Shown here one piece after another: positions 1 through 11,833 of a DNA stretch of 64,000 bases. The DNA is from Phytoseiulus persimilis (Eukaryota; Arthropoda; Arachnida; Mesostigmata; Phytoseiidae). Within the stretch, counting starts at the first letter, position 1, and every line of letters begins with the position of its first letter. The notes beneath the pieces were generated by a model. The model did no database searches. It worked only from the letters and a program-made list of their open reading frames with translations, and was not told the DNA's origin. Position numbers and translations under genes: made by a program. The stretch is taken from the NCBI GenBank assembly GCA_037576195.1, contig CM075104.1:11176211-11240210 (forward strand), read 5' to 3'.

Positions 1-1060
1 GCCTGCCCGTTCACTTCCTGCTTGCCTCATTCAGTCCGTCAGATGACGATTTTGCTTCGGCTTCATGGGCGCAACAAGCTGGGCAGACGGTGGCCTCGCA
101 TCGCGATAGTAGAAGATATCGCGTTGTCAGAACGATCAAATAATTGTCGATCTTGATTCGGGCTCGCTCCGTCAGAATGGAAGTCTTCTTCGCAGTCGTC
201 CATTTGGATTCCATTGCTGCGTGCGAGGACGTCTTCCGCTTGCTCTGACATGGGGTGCCCGGATCCCGCGTTGGTCTCCTTGACCCTCCTGAGATCGGGG
301 ACGGGAAGAACTGCCGGACGCCCGCCACGAACTGAGAGCAAGCAGAGATCTGCGACGAAGGGGTCTGGCCGATTCGTGGCCGATTTCAGCCCGATTCGTG
401 GAACGTAGCGCAACGCTTGCCCCCCAAGTGGTGGGCTCGTGCTTCGGCAACATTCGGAAGTCGGCAGGATTCGCTTTGTTCCTTTGCGCGCCTTCATCCT
501 CATCAGCATCGTCGTCATCATGAACGGCGGTGGCGGCAGCGGCATCATCATGATCGCCACCGAGGGCTTCATCACGAGCAACATGATGATGATCATCATC
601 TTTCTCTTCACTCCATGATCGTCAGCTACGGTAGCACCATTATTTCTCGCGGATTATTCTGCTTCCTGCCGCTGCTGACGCGGCTGCCGCGCCGCTACCG
701 ATGCTAACGCTTAATGGTCAGCGACGCTCTATTGACTCGGCTCATGTGTGCGTCAGGAATCGAGGCTCCCCGCTTCCGTTTTCGCCAGTCTGCTGTTCTT
801 CTTCGGCTGTTTGCGATTCCAACACCTGCATGATCATTGTCGGCGTCGAAATTTTCATCCTCATCGTAATTATTCACATAACTCTCATTGAGAGGCAGCC
901 GCCCCTGCGACCGCCCTTCCGTGTTTCTCCGTGCGTTCGGCTGAGGAACTTCATCTAAAACCATGCGGGGAAACGACAGAGATCCGAAGAAGAATCGATT
1001 TCCCGACGCTTTCGGCGACCCTCCTGAATCGCATGCATTTTCGGGACGCGTTGTCAAGTG
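1..1060 (-). CDS. Possible acidic/His-rich protein exons, unrecognised
   Basis: The minus strand holds several open stretches with strongly biased composition. One, about 1057 to 704, carries an acidic run (YDEDENFDADNDHA) and then an Arg-rich tail. A second, about 615 to 172, reads DDDHHH, then a GGDHDD and DDDDADEDE run. A third ends near 63 after an acidic stretch (MDDCEEDF). Acidic and histidine-rich blocks suggest a real protein, but the same DNA is open in more than one frame and I could not find a set of splice sites that links the pieces. Part of the bias comes from an ATG/ATC-rich trinucleotide tract around 520-600. No family is recognised. It could equally be non-coding simple-sequence DNA. 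Confidence 0.22.
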
Positions 1061-2530
1061 GGTTGGGGAGCCTTCAGCTGGTCAACCCGCGGACGGAGTT
1101 GATCATCATTTTCTATGCCACGTTTAGCTAAAGCCCGTCGACATTGTCGCTGCGACGCGTTTCACACGCAGCTTGGCCTAGTGGCCTGTATAACGACCAA
1201 TTTCTCTCGCTCGCTGTATTTTCTTTTTACCTAGTAAGTCCCCAGCCAGCCAGCAAATGAACCAAGCAGCTGGCTAGCCATTTATCTATCCATTTATCTA
1301 TCTATCAATCTGACAGACGGCGACACAGATACCAGCACGAAGCGAGCGGTGCCCAAGATGTGACCAAGAAATTGACAGAATTGATGGGACCCACCGACCG
1401 ATCGACCAGCGAGTCATCGAGCAGCCAAACGCGTTTGCTCATCGTTTTCCCTGATGCTGGTGTGACTCCCGCCTCTTTCGTCCCCTGGTTGCCGGCCGGT
1501 GCCCCGAGATACACCAGATCTTCGCCATGGCGAGCGATTCCAGCGCTGGCTGGCGGCCTGCTTGGCTAGACGTGGCTGCCGGTTTAGCGCTTGCGAAATG
1601 TGGGTCATCGGTTTTAATTGGCGCGCACACGACCAGACAAGAACATCCACTACCACCGGCGGCTGAGGACCCAGTGGAGAAGCTGGCAGTTAGTCCGTGA
1701 AACGTGTGGACAGATAGACAGAAACCCGCCGCTGCCGCCGCCGCCGCCGCCGCCTCGACCAGATTACGAAGAGCTCGTGTTTTGTCTGCGGATGACAGGC
1801 GTTGCACATGTTGGCCTGACCTGAATGATACACTGAGATACATTTTCGAACCGGGACGCATTTCATCCAAATCATTCAGGATCTTGATTCTGTCCGGAGG
1901 TTTCCGACCCTTGGAATCGGGTCCGTCGACTTCGGTTCCGACGCCCCGAGTTCTCGATCCGGAGAACGCTGGGGCGGAACCTCGCCTCCGGCTTGGGAGG
2001 GTCGCCGCTGATCTGACCCCGATCGATTTCCGCACAACCTGAAAAAAACGTAACAGTGGCATAATCTTGGCATATTCGGTCAGTGAGATCAAATGCTCCC
2101 ACCCTTCGGCGGGTTTTCGAATAGCAGACGCTCCGGTTTTCGGAATGTGTGGTTTTCGGCTCATTCGGCGGGTTCCTCCTTCCACAAGGTCGCGGCCCAG
2201 TGTGCCAAAAAGAGGAAAAACGCCAGACAAACAGGCAACTCCAGCTTGGCCGTCGCGGTAAGATTATTCGGCGCTCCCGACGACGGTCGACGTCGCCTCT
2301 GATGCCGAAGATCTGTCGGTCGCTCGATCAGTCGGTCGGCTGACTATCCCTTTTCGTTGGTTTGAGAGGTCGGCCGCTCGACCGGCCGCTTCGTTCGACT
2401 CATACGCCCGCCGCGGCCGCCGCCATCACCGTAGCACGCCTGACACAGAAATGCCAGCACAGACGATAATCCTCCCGATTAATTTTAGTTTTTCTCCTGT
2501 CGTTTTCGCTCCCACTCGCACGTGGCTGAC
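1061..2530. other. Spacer, no gene resolved
   Basis: No splice-bounded coding exon was found. The longest open frame (minus strand, about 2230 to 1439) is GC-rich, carries an alanine run made by the GCC repeat, and shows no domain, so it is not called as a gene. Confidence 0.5.
1728..1755. repeat. GCC trinucleotide microsatellite
   Basis: About nine GCC units with one GCT interruption. On the minus strand it reads as a polyalanine run in a long open frame. Confidence 0.9.
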
Positions 2531-2536
2531 ATCTGC

Positions 2537-2546
2537 TCTATTTAGG
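2537..2546 (+). promoter_or_regulatory. TATA-like box (TCTATTTAGG)
   Basis: A TATTTA core lies about 110 bases before the first ATG at 2650 and about 230 bases before the splice acceptor that opens the large exon of the Ser/Gly/Tyr-rich gene. It is the best TATA candidate for that gene, but no transcription start can be seen. Confidence 0.3.
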
Positions 2547-2769
2547 CCAGATCGTAGAATTCGCTCCGCCTGCCGAATCCTGAGAAATCCGCCTGCGTGC
2601 GATTTACTGCCGTGAAAAGTCGCGGAAATCTTCTCGGAGATCGGCAGCGATGGCACAACTCCTCCTGGGAATGCGCCTGCTGTCGCAGTGTCTTGCAAAC
2701 TATGTCACGACTGTTCCGGGAAGTACACGCCGAAGCTCTTCTAACGAGGGACTCTTCTTCGAATTGCAG

Positions 2770-4491
2770 ATCGTCCCTTGCGCCGCAGTGCTCTTGTCCC
2801 ACAGTGTGGGTGCACAGAACTTCTACCATTCGGAAGGGAGTCCTCCCGTGTTCCCGGGGGGACCTGGGGGTTCTCCGGGCTATGGCTACGCCGTGCCGCC
2901 TCCGCCCAAGCCGTCCCGGCCCTCCTTCTTCAGGAACCCCCTGGCCGCTGCCAGCAATCTGCACAAAACAGTGATCGCTGGGATCCGCGCTCCAGCTTTC
3001 TTGAGCAATCTGCTCCCTTCTGCCAGCGCTCCCCGGCCCAGCATTTTCTCGTTCGCTAAGCCTCCGCGAGGAGCAGGGGGGCCCTCGGGTCCAGGACCTT
3101 CGTTCGGACCGTCATTCGCGCCCGAAAGCTCTGCCAGCAGCCACTATCCGTCGTTCTTCGGCCGTCCAAGTGGGGCTTCCGGTCCCTCGCCCCATTCCTA
3201 CTACAGCTCCCCCTCGTCGGATTCCTCCGGGTCTCCGTTCGCCGGCCTGCCCCCCAACGTGATCTCGGCGCTCCAGAACGGCCAGTTCGACGGACACTCG
3301 ATGAGTTCTGGATCCGACCAGCAGGAGGCCGCCACCAGCGTCCACGAAATCTCTGGATCTCCCTACGATCGGGCTCCTCCCCGAATTCGTCCCGGCTACG
3401 GATCCAGCGATGACTCCGAGATTTCGTCCGCCAGCGGGATCGCCCCCACCCTGTCCGGAGCTTCGTCCTCAGGCTTCGACCCTTCGTCCTTCGCGTCCCA
3501 GAGCGCCGTAGCCCAGAGCCTTCTGGCGCAGCAGAGCGGCTCCGCCGGAGGCTCCGGTGCCCCCTCCCAGATCGCCGGCTATGACATCGGCGTCCCTGTC
3601 CAACTCGGATTCCAAACTCATTCCACTCAAGGCCAGAGCTCGAACAGCGTCGGTCCGGCCTACCAAATCGACACCTCATCGCTCCAGTACCCGTCGAGCT
3701 ATCAACAGCAGGTCTCTGGACACTCGGGACAGGCAGGAAGCTACTCGGGACAGGCGGGAAGCTACTCGGGACAGGGGGGAAGCTACTCGGGACTCGCGAC
3801 CGGTTATGGCTCCGGTTCGTCCGCTGACAGCGGCAAGCAACAGTCCGGCGGATACGGACAAGGTCAGACCTACGTCGTTGGATCTTCTCTTTCATACGAC
3901 GGCAAGAGCCCCTCCACATCCTACGCCTCTTCAGGACCTTCGAAGCCCGTGGAATACGGAAGCCAAGGAGGTTACGCCGGATACAGCTCCGGTCAGGGCA
4001 ACGAGGCCCTGGTTCAAGCTCTGAAAGCCTACGCCAACGGAAACGTCAAGTACGTCCCCGGAAAACCCGCCGTCCCCATCAATCATCAGCTGCCTCAGTC
4101 GGGGCACGCGACATCCACCAGCTATTCAACATCATCGTCGACCTCTTCCAGCTCTTACGCGTCCCCCGTCTCCGCCAAGAGCACGAAGTACGCCACATCG
4201 AGCGGCGGAAGCGGTTACTCGACACCCGTCAAGTCGGCCTCGAGCTACTCCAGCCCCGTGAAAGCGAGCCCAATCAGATACTCCTCGAATAGCGGAGGGC
4301 TTTCCTACGCGGAAAGCGCTCCCCAAGCGGCCAAGTACGGCCAGAAAGCCGCTTCTTTCGAGTCTACGAGGACCGTCGGTTCATCCTTGAAGTTCGGAGA
4401 CAGTTCTGGCTCCTCAGCTGGAGCTTCGTCCTCATCATCGTCGTCGTCATCTTCATCAGCAGCAGCTTCCGCTTCGAAGAAGTCTAGTTGA
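2770..4491 (+). CDS. Secreted Ser/Gly/Tyr-rich cuticle- or silk-like protein (main exon)
   Basis: This is the longest open frame in the window. It is also open upstream to ATG 2650, but a good acceptor (pyrimidine-rich, ending TTGCAG) lies at 2769 and the codons after it give the end of a signal peptide (PCAAVLLSHSVGA, cleavage before QNFYH). I therefore take 2770 as the start of exon 2; a short first exon with the initiator Met is upstream and unresolved. The mature protein is about 560 residues: a Gly/Pro-rich start (PGGPGGSPGYGYAVPPPP), a long Ser/Gly/Pro/Tyr region, a tandem GSYSGQ block, repeated SYSTS, KYATS and SYSSPV blocks, and a polyserine tail ending ASKKSS with a TGA stop. There is no cysteine-rich or catalytic domain. 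Such composition is known from arthropod cuticle, eggshell, salivary-cement and silk proteins; which one is not shown. It has a long 3' region. Confidence 0.8.
   Translation: MVPCAAVLLSHSVGAQNFYHSEGSPPVFPGGPGGSPGYGYAVPPPPKPSRPSFFRNPLAAASNLHKTVIAGIRAPAFLSNLLPSASAPRPSIFSFAKPPRGAGGPSGPGPSFGPSFAPESSASSHYPSFFGRPSGASGPSPHSYYSSPSSDSSGSPFAGLPPNVISALQNGQFDGHSMSSGSDQQEAATSVHEISGSPYDRAPPRIRPGYGSSDDSEISSASGIAPTLSGASSSGFDPSSFASQSAVAQSLLAQQSGSAGGSGAPSQIAGYDIGVPVQLGFQTHSTQGQSSNSVGPAYQIDTSSLQYPSSYQQQVSGHSGQAGSYSGQAGSYSGQGGSYSGLATGYGSGSSADSGKQQSGGYGQGQTYVVGSSLSYDGKSPSTSYASSGPSKPVEYGSQGGYAGYSSGQGNEALVQALKAYANGNVKYVPGKPAVPINHQLPQSGHATSTSYSTSSSTSSSSYASPVSAKSTKYATSSGGSGYSTPVKSASSYSSPVKASPIRYSSNSGGLSYAESAPQAAKYGQKAASFESTRTVGSSLKFGDSSGSSAGASSSSSSSSSSSAAASASKKSS
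3718..3795 (+). repeat. In-frame GSYSGQ tandem repeat
   Basis: Three and a half copies of an 18-base unit coding for GSYSGQ or AGSYSG, inside the Ser/Gly/Tyr-rich protein. Copies are nearly identical in DNA, so recent slippage or unequal exchange is likely and length may vary between individuals. Confidence 0.85.
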
Positions 4492-6196
4492 ACACTAGTT
4501 AAGATGGGTTTTTAGGGCTTTTCTACTTGCTGTCCTCGATCTTTCTTCCTATAATTCCTCCATCATTCTCGCTTCCTTTGCCTCATTTGCTACTCTTGGT
4601 TGATCATCCCGAGTATCCTGTGAAACATCCTCCTCTTCCTCCTCCCTCTCTCCTTCTAGTTTAGCTCCTCTTCTCCTCAGCTCTGCTTCTTGAGCTCTCC
4701 GCTAAGTTATTCTTTCATATTTCTCACTCTCAGAGAACTGTTCTCAAGTCATTCCCATTCATCTTTTAGACTTCGCCTCATGACGAGCTGGTTTCCGTTC
4801 AGCCTCACTCTCCCCTCAAAGTTCCGAGCTCCATTTTCGAAGTTCACGACTCATCTTTCTGATTCTGTTCATCTCACCTCTAAGACACCCTAAGGTCTGC
4901 TTCGGAAGCTTCCCTGATGCTTCCTCTACCTTCTATCTCCCTTCTTCTCTTGGAAAATCCGATTCATCTTCGACTCTAACCTTTAAAGCTTCACTCGAAA
5001 CCTTGCAGCGGCCTCGTTCGGCTGAAATTCCCTTCTCTTTCTCGAATCCTTCAACGCTTCCTCGCTATCTCTGTTGCCTCAAGCTCAAGACTCCAACGAT
5101 TCGTTACTGATCCCACCAAGATTCTCTAGCGAAGACGTTATTCTCTCACTTTTCTGTCTGGCTTCAGCCTCTTCAATCCGAATCCCCGGTCTCCATCCTT
5201 TCCCACCACCCCCTCTCTTCACGGAAACTAGCTCAGCTCACATCTGACCATTGCTGCTTTTCTTAGTAGAGAATTTCGACCATGTCCAACAGGCAGATTT
5301 GATGGCCTCTCAAACCTCAATGGCAAATGTTCTCGCGGGGTGCGGGCACCCCGATGGGATTTTGCATTCTAACTGGCCTCCACAATTCGCGCTTGGACAA
5401 CATCGACGAACGAATTCGGCGTTTTATTCTGCCGTTGTGTTTTTAGTCCTCTATTTTCTGTTTGAGCGGCCCGTCTCGACTTTCTCTCTTCTGGTCTGAC
5501 CTGCCTCTCGGAACGCTCAACGGGGCCGATCTCGGGCTGTTCACTCTCTATAACTAAATGTAAATAATTTATTAAGACAACGGAAAAAACACAAAATCAC
5601 AGCAAAAAATAATAATATTATTAATATTAATGACGAGGATGCTGACAACGACCACAGTCTTCCGGAGCAAGGCGACGAAGATAATAATAAGGATTTATAA
5701 TTAATAAGTTTAATAATGGTTGTGAGGTTGTATGTCGTGTGGCCCAATGTTATTTAATCTCCACTGGCGCGATGTTGTCGACGACTCGCTTACGGTCGAA
5801 GCCTCACTCTTCGAACCTGTTCGGGGGACCACGGACGTGTGGTTCCAGAAACGAGGTACAAGATATGCGCCCTGCTCATCACTTCGATATTTATCTTCTC
5901 CGTAATGATTAATAATGAGGGTGTCGCTTTTCTCGCTAGAAGGCCTGACGCCAAAGACTCCAATCTTTCATTTATGTACATATACGATTTCCTCGCTCCT
6001 CTTCCTAGCTTCGTCTTTCTGTCTCTCATTCCTCTTCCATTTATCTCTCCACCAACCTTCTGTTCTTCTGCTGTGCTCTTCTGCAACTGCAGACCTTCCT
6101 TCTCCATTCTCCCCTCCGTAATCCTTGCTCTTCTCTGAATCCTCCTTATTTCTCTTCTTGAAGTGCGATATCGTGACGATGGTCGAATTCAATAAA
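4492..6196 (+). other. Probable 3' UTR, strongly pyrimidine-rich, ending in AATAAA
   Basis: After the TGA stop the plus strand stays conspicuously C/T-rich for over 1 kb (about 4505-5530), then becomes A/T-rich with an AATAATATT block near 5605-5632. The first clean AATAAA is at 6191-6196, followed by a T-rich stretch. No coding frame stands out. The simplest reading is a 1.7 kb 3' UTR of the Ser/Gly/Tyr-rich gene, although an earlier cleavage site is possible. Confidence 0.45.
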
Positions 6197-9100
6197 GTTT
6201 GTAAATGTGATAAATTCGTTTTTAATACCGAGCTACGAGTTCCTTTCCCCCAAGTAGGACGTTATGCTCAAATAATTGGCGGCCCGACCCGCCGAGCGGT
6301 TTCGGAGTCGAACAGAAGGGTTTCTTGTTTGTTTGTTGACTCAAATCTTCGACATGCTGAAATGTCCGAAACGTTTTCCACCTCGCTGACAATGTCTAAT
6401 TGGGATAACCAAAACTCGCGGACTTGCTTCGAGAAGTTTGAGCAGCAACCCAATCTCGCCACAAGCGGCTCCCGATCTGAGTTCGGATTCGAAGTTCGGT
6501 CGAGCTCTGCAAATTGTTTTCAACTACAACTTGCCGAGCAATCTCATTAAAACTGATCCGGAACATTTGTGGCATGCTGTGGCGGATGGTTCGGAGCAGA
6601 CTCAAACTACGGCCACGACTTGACGACATAATTGCGCAGTCCAAAAGAGCTCATTCCCTGAACAAATTCCTATGTTTTCCGGCTTGTTCGATTTCACGGA
6701 TTCATTCGTCGGTGGACTGAAGATGATGGGAATGTTGCCGAGTCTGAGTCTGCGAACGCCCAGCTGCTCCATGTACACAGAAGATCCAGTTCACACGGTT
6801 CCACCCGAAGCCGCCGACGGCACAGCGGTAAGCCTTGTTTGTGCACTGGCCATTGGAATACTTTTCCAGATATCCGGAACTGCCTCGGTAACGGAACAAG
6901 GCCTCGCGGCGCTGAAACTCCTTTAGAACCGGATGAGAGCGGACACCTAGAATCAGATCGAGAGGAGATTTCCTCTGATCATCGAGGGCATATTTAGGAG
7001 GTGAGTCTCCAACGGAGAACCTTGGCCAGCTCTGACGCGAGTACCGGCGCAGCCTAAACCAAGTGGAGCAGATAAGACACCTCGTCTCCCGCTTTTCAGT
7101 TCTCGTCAACGACCTGACCCAAATATGTTCGACAAATGTTCCAAAAGAACGTTCTTGGCTCTGAATGCGAAGTCAGGCAGTGCTCGACGACGAGATGGCC
7201 GAATGGTTTGCATTGAATGCACCGATTATGCGGATTAAATTGATGTGTCACATCCGTTCCTTCTGGTAGCTCACTCATGCTCCAGTAACTCCGAGACACC
7301 AGCCTTACCCGTGTTCCGAGAAATACATCTGTTGAGTGTCGAGATATCGCGTCGGAGAGAAACAACAAGGGCGCTACACTGGTCGTACATGTTTCCTACA
7401 AACGAAGACATGGCGCCTCTTTCCGGCGTTGTCCCTCATCTGCTCAACGAGTGTCTCATTCGCACATTTTTTTTTCGATCGATTCGAGCGACTCCTTCCC
7501 TGCCAGGAATGAAATCCTCTGGAGCTAGTCCAAGCTGAGACTCGAATTTATTTCGAGAAATCCATGAACGGGAACGCGGTCAGCTCTCAAGATTGGAGGG
7601 AGTCCGGAACGAGATGGTAAATCTGGTTTGAGAACAACGAGAATGTCGAGTCGTTAACTTTAGTACGGTCATCGGCCCGAGTTGGAACGTATCTGCGCGG
7701 AGCGGAGGAACTCCTCCTCTAAAGCTGTTTGCCCTCGTCTCAACCATCCGAACGGACGACCCACCGGTCGCCCGGTCGCTGATTACTCCTCCGTGGACGT
7801 TCTCCAAAATCCCGACCTCTAGTAATCAAAACTCCACGGCTGGCTGGTCAACTATAACGAAGCTTATTTCTGAGTCTCCAGTGTTCGTAGCAAACAAGTC
7901 GTTCGTAAAATCCGCCACTCTTGGTTGCGAAATCCCTCGAATCCGTCAACCGTCAGCTGGCCGTTCTTTCGGAATAGAGAAAAGGAGCTGAGAGCCCTGT
8001 TCGAGAATTCCATCGGCGCCGAGTCGTTCCTCGAGCGCGCTTCGACTTGTCGATTGATATTTCAACAGCCATCGCGACTCAAATCATCTATCACGGTGTG
8101 TTCGACTCGCGGCTGGTCTAATTACTGAAATGAAGTCCGGGGCGGAAAGCCGGAGCGTTCCTAGCTGCCACTGTTTTTCTTAATCTCGTTTCAAATCGAT
8201 TTCCTAGTGAAGTTGATTGGAATTCAGTGACTGCACGTGTCGCCGATCGCGGAATGAGGAACTGCAGCCGCGAAAGCGACTGCAGTTTTCGCTGCGAATT
8301 TTCTCTTCAGTCAGAAAAAAGCTCCAGTTGCCGTTTCCGTTGGATTCACTGAATTCCCGCAAGTCGCAGCTCGGTCTGACGTGAATTCGGCCGTTTTCCA
8401 AAACACTGTGACTGTAGGTCGACGACGGTTGAGTTCCTCTGCCGAAACGCCACTTTCCCCCTGATCCTAGTGAAATACCGACGTTCGGATCATGACTTCA
8501 TGACTCTCGCAAACAGCCGCCTACACCCTTGTTATGACAGTTCCCGGGAAAATTCAGCGCAAAATCGAGCCGTCGCGGTCGAGGAAGCGAGCTTTCGGGT
8601 GCTGTTTCCTCAATACGCACGAACAGAAGATGCCGGCGCTCTCGGCTTTCATCTAACGTGGTGCCGATTCCCTTTGATCCGGGACTATTCATGTCCGTGC
8701 AACGTGCTAGCAATCTCTGACGGATGTCCTTTTTGTCCGATGGAAGAATTCATGGATCGCGAAGCTATGCCCGAACGAGCCGGTTCATCGAAAGCATGTT
8801 TCACTCCAACAGCCGAGCTGGAATGCGAGGTCAAAAGGATAAGAAATCTCACCCAGACATTTCGTTTCGTTATCGCGCCAGCGATTGAATCATTTCCCTC
8901 GATCGGCTTCCTGCTCCACAGCGGCGGAGTCAGCAATTCTCTCGTTCCACCCATCGCTGAGTTCAGGACGAGTGCGGCGCACCCCATGTCTGACCAAAAA
9001 CCTCGGCCTGCATTCTGCTGTGATTCACAGCTTCGGTGATTCTGACGCAATCATTCATCTTCGGTCGCTGAGGGCTCTCTTCTTCCGCTCCGCTCGGCGC

Positions 9101-10133
9101 GCAACAGATGGACGACGAACGCGCCGTCGTTTAACCGCGCGGGATACGCGAAACGAGGAATCCACCTCTTGCGGATTCAGAACAAATTATTCCTAGAACC
9201 GTATAGCTCGAGAGACTTATAGCCCAGTCGTTCAGACGCGACTCTAAAGCCTCTTCTCGGATGATTTTTCCGACGGTGCGGTCGAGTCGCCGACTGTTGA
9301 TCCGAACCGCCACTCCCTCTCGAATGCTGCACGACACGATAGAATATTCACCAGACGGGTCGACGTGCATTTCTGGGATCCATTCCAAACCTCATCTTGA
9401 CGAATTTGACAAAGAGCAGCAGTTCGTGGCGACGCAGAGCCGAGCGCGTTCCGTAAATTGAGCCCAGTACCTGTTTGTTTGACTGACGCATGTAATCAAA
9501 GTTTTCCTCTTCGGCCCCAGCTCGATCTCACCTTTTGAGAGTGAGGGAGGTAGGGAGGAAGCACGTCAAGGATGAAAAATGCCGCAGCCATGGTTCGGGT
9601 TGCGAGCTCGCATACATCGAGCTAATGAAACATAAGGAAAGCAGGATGTCGTTCCCTAGGCAAACGTTGCGGACGACGATGGCGGAGTATTTCTTGCTTC
9701 GTCGATTCACCCGCAGACACTCAGGTTTCTACGACAACGAACAAAGTTCTTTTGAAATGCTCGTTTGTCGGGAAACCTCAGTTTTGCAGGATAAGACAGC
9801 TGCCGAACGTTGATTGTTTGAGCCGGCTCCGTTCCCGGGGTCCGGACTAGTCCTCCTTTCCGTCCGTCCGCGGTTCGCTTTTGCGTATATTGTTTTGCTT
9901 CTCGCCGTCTTTCGTTCCCCATTTTTCGAACTTCTTTTATCTTCGCCAGATCCTTCTCCTGTGCGGTTATCCTCTTCGGGGTCTCCGGGGTGCTTGGGGT
10001 CTAGCGGGGGGATCCCCCCGCCGCTTTGCGGTTGTCCCGATCCCGGTCCTCGCAACAGGAGTTTTGCGAAGCGAAACCTGCGTAAAAAAGAAAATATTCA
10101 ACTTTGCCCGACGATTCGGTGTAGCTTGCCGCC
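6197..10133. other. Spacer with no resolved gene
   Basis: Open frames here are short and overlap on both strands. The longest (plus, about 8470-9039) starts at GTG, has no good splice sites or domain, and is not called. No repeat family or RNA gene was seen. Confidence 0.45.
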
Positions 10134-10430
10134 ATGGACGCCGGATTAATCTGGGATCGTGTTGCACAGAGACACGAGGTGATTGCAGGATGCGACGCAG
10201 ATGAAGAACTATTGACTCATGTCCCGTCGGTGGCTCTGTGCCGAGCTCCTGTAGGTGGGGGCCGGGGCGAGAGTCTGCTGAACTCGCTTGCCTGCCTCGA
10301 CCGTTCATTCATCGAATCGCTGAAAGAGATGAGCGGAAGCCTGGTGGCAAATTGCCGGGCAATTTGCGAACACCGTGTCTACTTGCCGTATTGGAACAAC
10401 AACAACAGCAACGACAACAACCTGTTGTAA
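10134..10430 (+). CDS. Possible small intronless protein, 98 aa
   Basis: The ATG has an ideal start context (GCCGCCATGG). The frame is open for 98 codons to a TAA and has a normal amino-acid mix, rich in Leu, Ala and acidic residues, ending in an Asn-rich tail (WNNNNSNDNNLL) made by a CAA/AAC microsatellite. A possible splice donor (CCT then GTAGGT) at 10251 would instead make the first 39 codons the opening exon of a longer gene. No family is recognised. The strong start context is the main support. Confidence 0.33.
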   Translation: MDAGLIWDRVAQRHEVIAGCDADEELLTHVPSVALCRAPVGGGRGESLLNSLACLDRSFIESLKEMSGSLVANCRAICEHRVYLPYWNNNNSNDNNLL

Positions 10431-11818
10431 GCCCTGTTGAACTTATTCACTGATTGTTTGATAAGCTGTCTTCATCGGAATCAACAAGGGATGAAGACCG
10501 GCCGGAGCCGCTCCCTAGCCAGCTGTCTGTCGGTAGTTCTCTCGCTAAGAGTTGATTAAAACTTGCGAGGCTCCTCCCGAACGTTGCGAAAACCGAGTAG
10601 AATAGACCGGCGGCCCGCCACCGGTTGAATGAGCTTTGAATAGCCTCTTGGCTCCGCACACAACTATCTCGTCTGACCCGGCCTCGGAAACATTCGAGCA
10701 GCCGAATGTGACCGTGCAGCTCCGAGTGAGACGCTGAAGGACTGCATGTCGGGAAGGCAGCCAGAGAAAATTGGAGACAGAGCTCGGGTATTACACACTT
10801 CAGTTGTCAACATTTTCCTCACTCGCTGGAGCTCGGAGCAAATTCCCGTGTCTCGTGATTCACTCGCGGGCCGCATTTCGTCAGGAGCTTCCCTCCTTGC
10901 CCCACCCCCCTTAAGCGCTCCTGGAGCTCTGCGCTCCCTCCGATACGGGTCCCCCTGAAAGCGAGCAGGGCGGGGGGAGACCGCAGCAACAGTGGCTAGA
11001 GTGGCATAAAAGCGGTGCTCCCGGAAGCCTCGGCAGGACGACGAAAGACAGGAGAGCGGATAAAAGAGAGTTACTTAAAAAGCCATTGCAACATCATATG
11101 AGGGGTGCCAAGCTGGCGGGCGAGACCAGGCTCGGCTAAAACGCGGGGGCAAGAGAAATACGAGAAGGTTTTGAAGAGGGCTCGCTCTCTCGTCACAACA
11201 GGGAATAGCGGTTGCAGTGGCGGCGGCGGTGGAAGCTCCCCATCGTCTCTCTGTAACGGGCAGGTTGGTCGAGTGTTTCGTTCGCCAGTTTTCCATGGCA
11301 GCGACGCAGCAGCCGTGGCGGTATAGCTCCGAGCGGCTTCAGGGGAGGCGGGTGAGGAGGAAGAGAGGGAGGAGGAAGAGGGGGAGGAGGACGAAGAGCA
11401 GGGTTTTGTGGGGACATATGCTGATTGAAATTGTAATAGGTGTACCTATACCTTTGCATTGGACCGCGGGTCCGGTTAGCCTAGTTCTCTTGGGAGTTTT
11501 CCGCACCGCTTCGCAAAATACCTGCGGGATGATGTTCAAACAGTTTTAATGGGTTTCAGCAGTGGTGAGGACGTCCAGCCGAACTCCGAATCGTACAATG
11601 AGCATTGTTCCCTGATCGAACCTGAGATATATGATACCGTAGATGCCTGATAAAAGGATGCCCTGCCATTGTTTGCCGTTACCAACATGGGTGCATTTCT
11701 ACTGGTAGGATTTCTATCAGACGATGCACTCACATGCATTAGAGCATCCTTGGGAAACGAAGTTGCGTTCCATTCTTCGTAGCAAACTATTTATCGGATG
11801 AATTCATAGTCAAGGGAT

Positions 11819-11833
11819 GGGGGGGGGGGGGGG
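11819..11833 (+). repeat. Poly-G run
   Basis: Fifteen consecutive G on the plus strand, followed by further G-rich sequence. Confidence 0.95.

Noticed and set aside
1439-2230. 263-codon minus-strand open frame
   Set aside because: It is GC-rich DNA with few stops, with a polyalanine run from the GCC repeat, no domain and a start not at ATG. Probably chance.
3056-3919. 287-codon minus-strand frame opposite the Ser/Gly/Tyr-rich gene
   Set aside because: Arg-rich shadow of the repetitive coding strand.
8470-9039. 189-codon plus-strand frame
   Set aside because: It starts at GTG and has no splice support, domain or clear coding bias.
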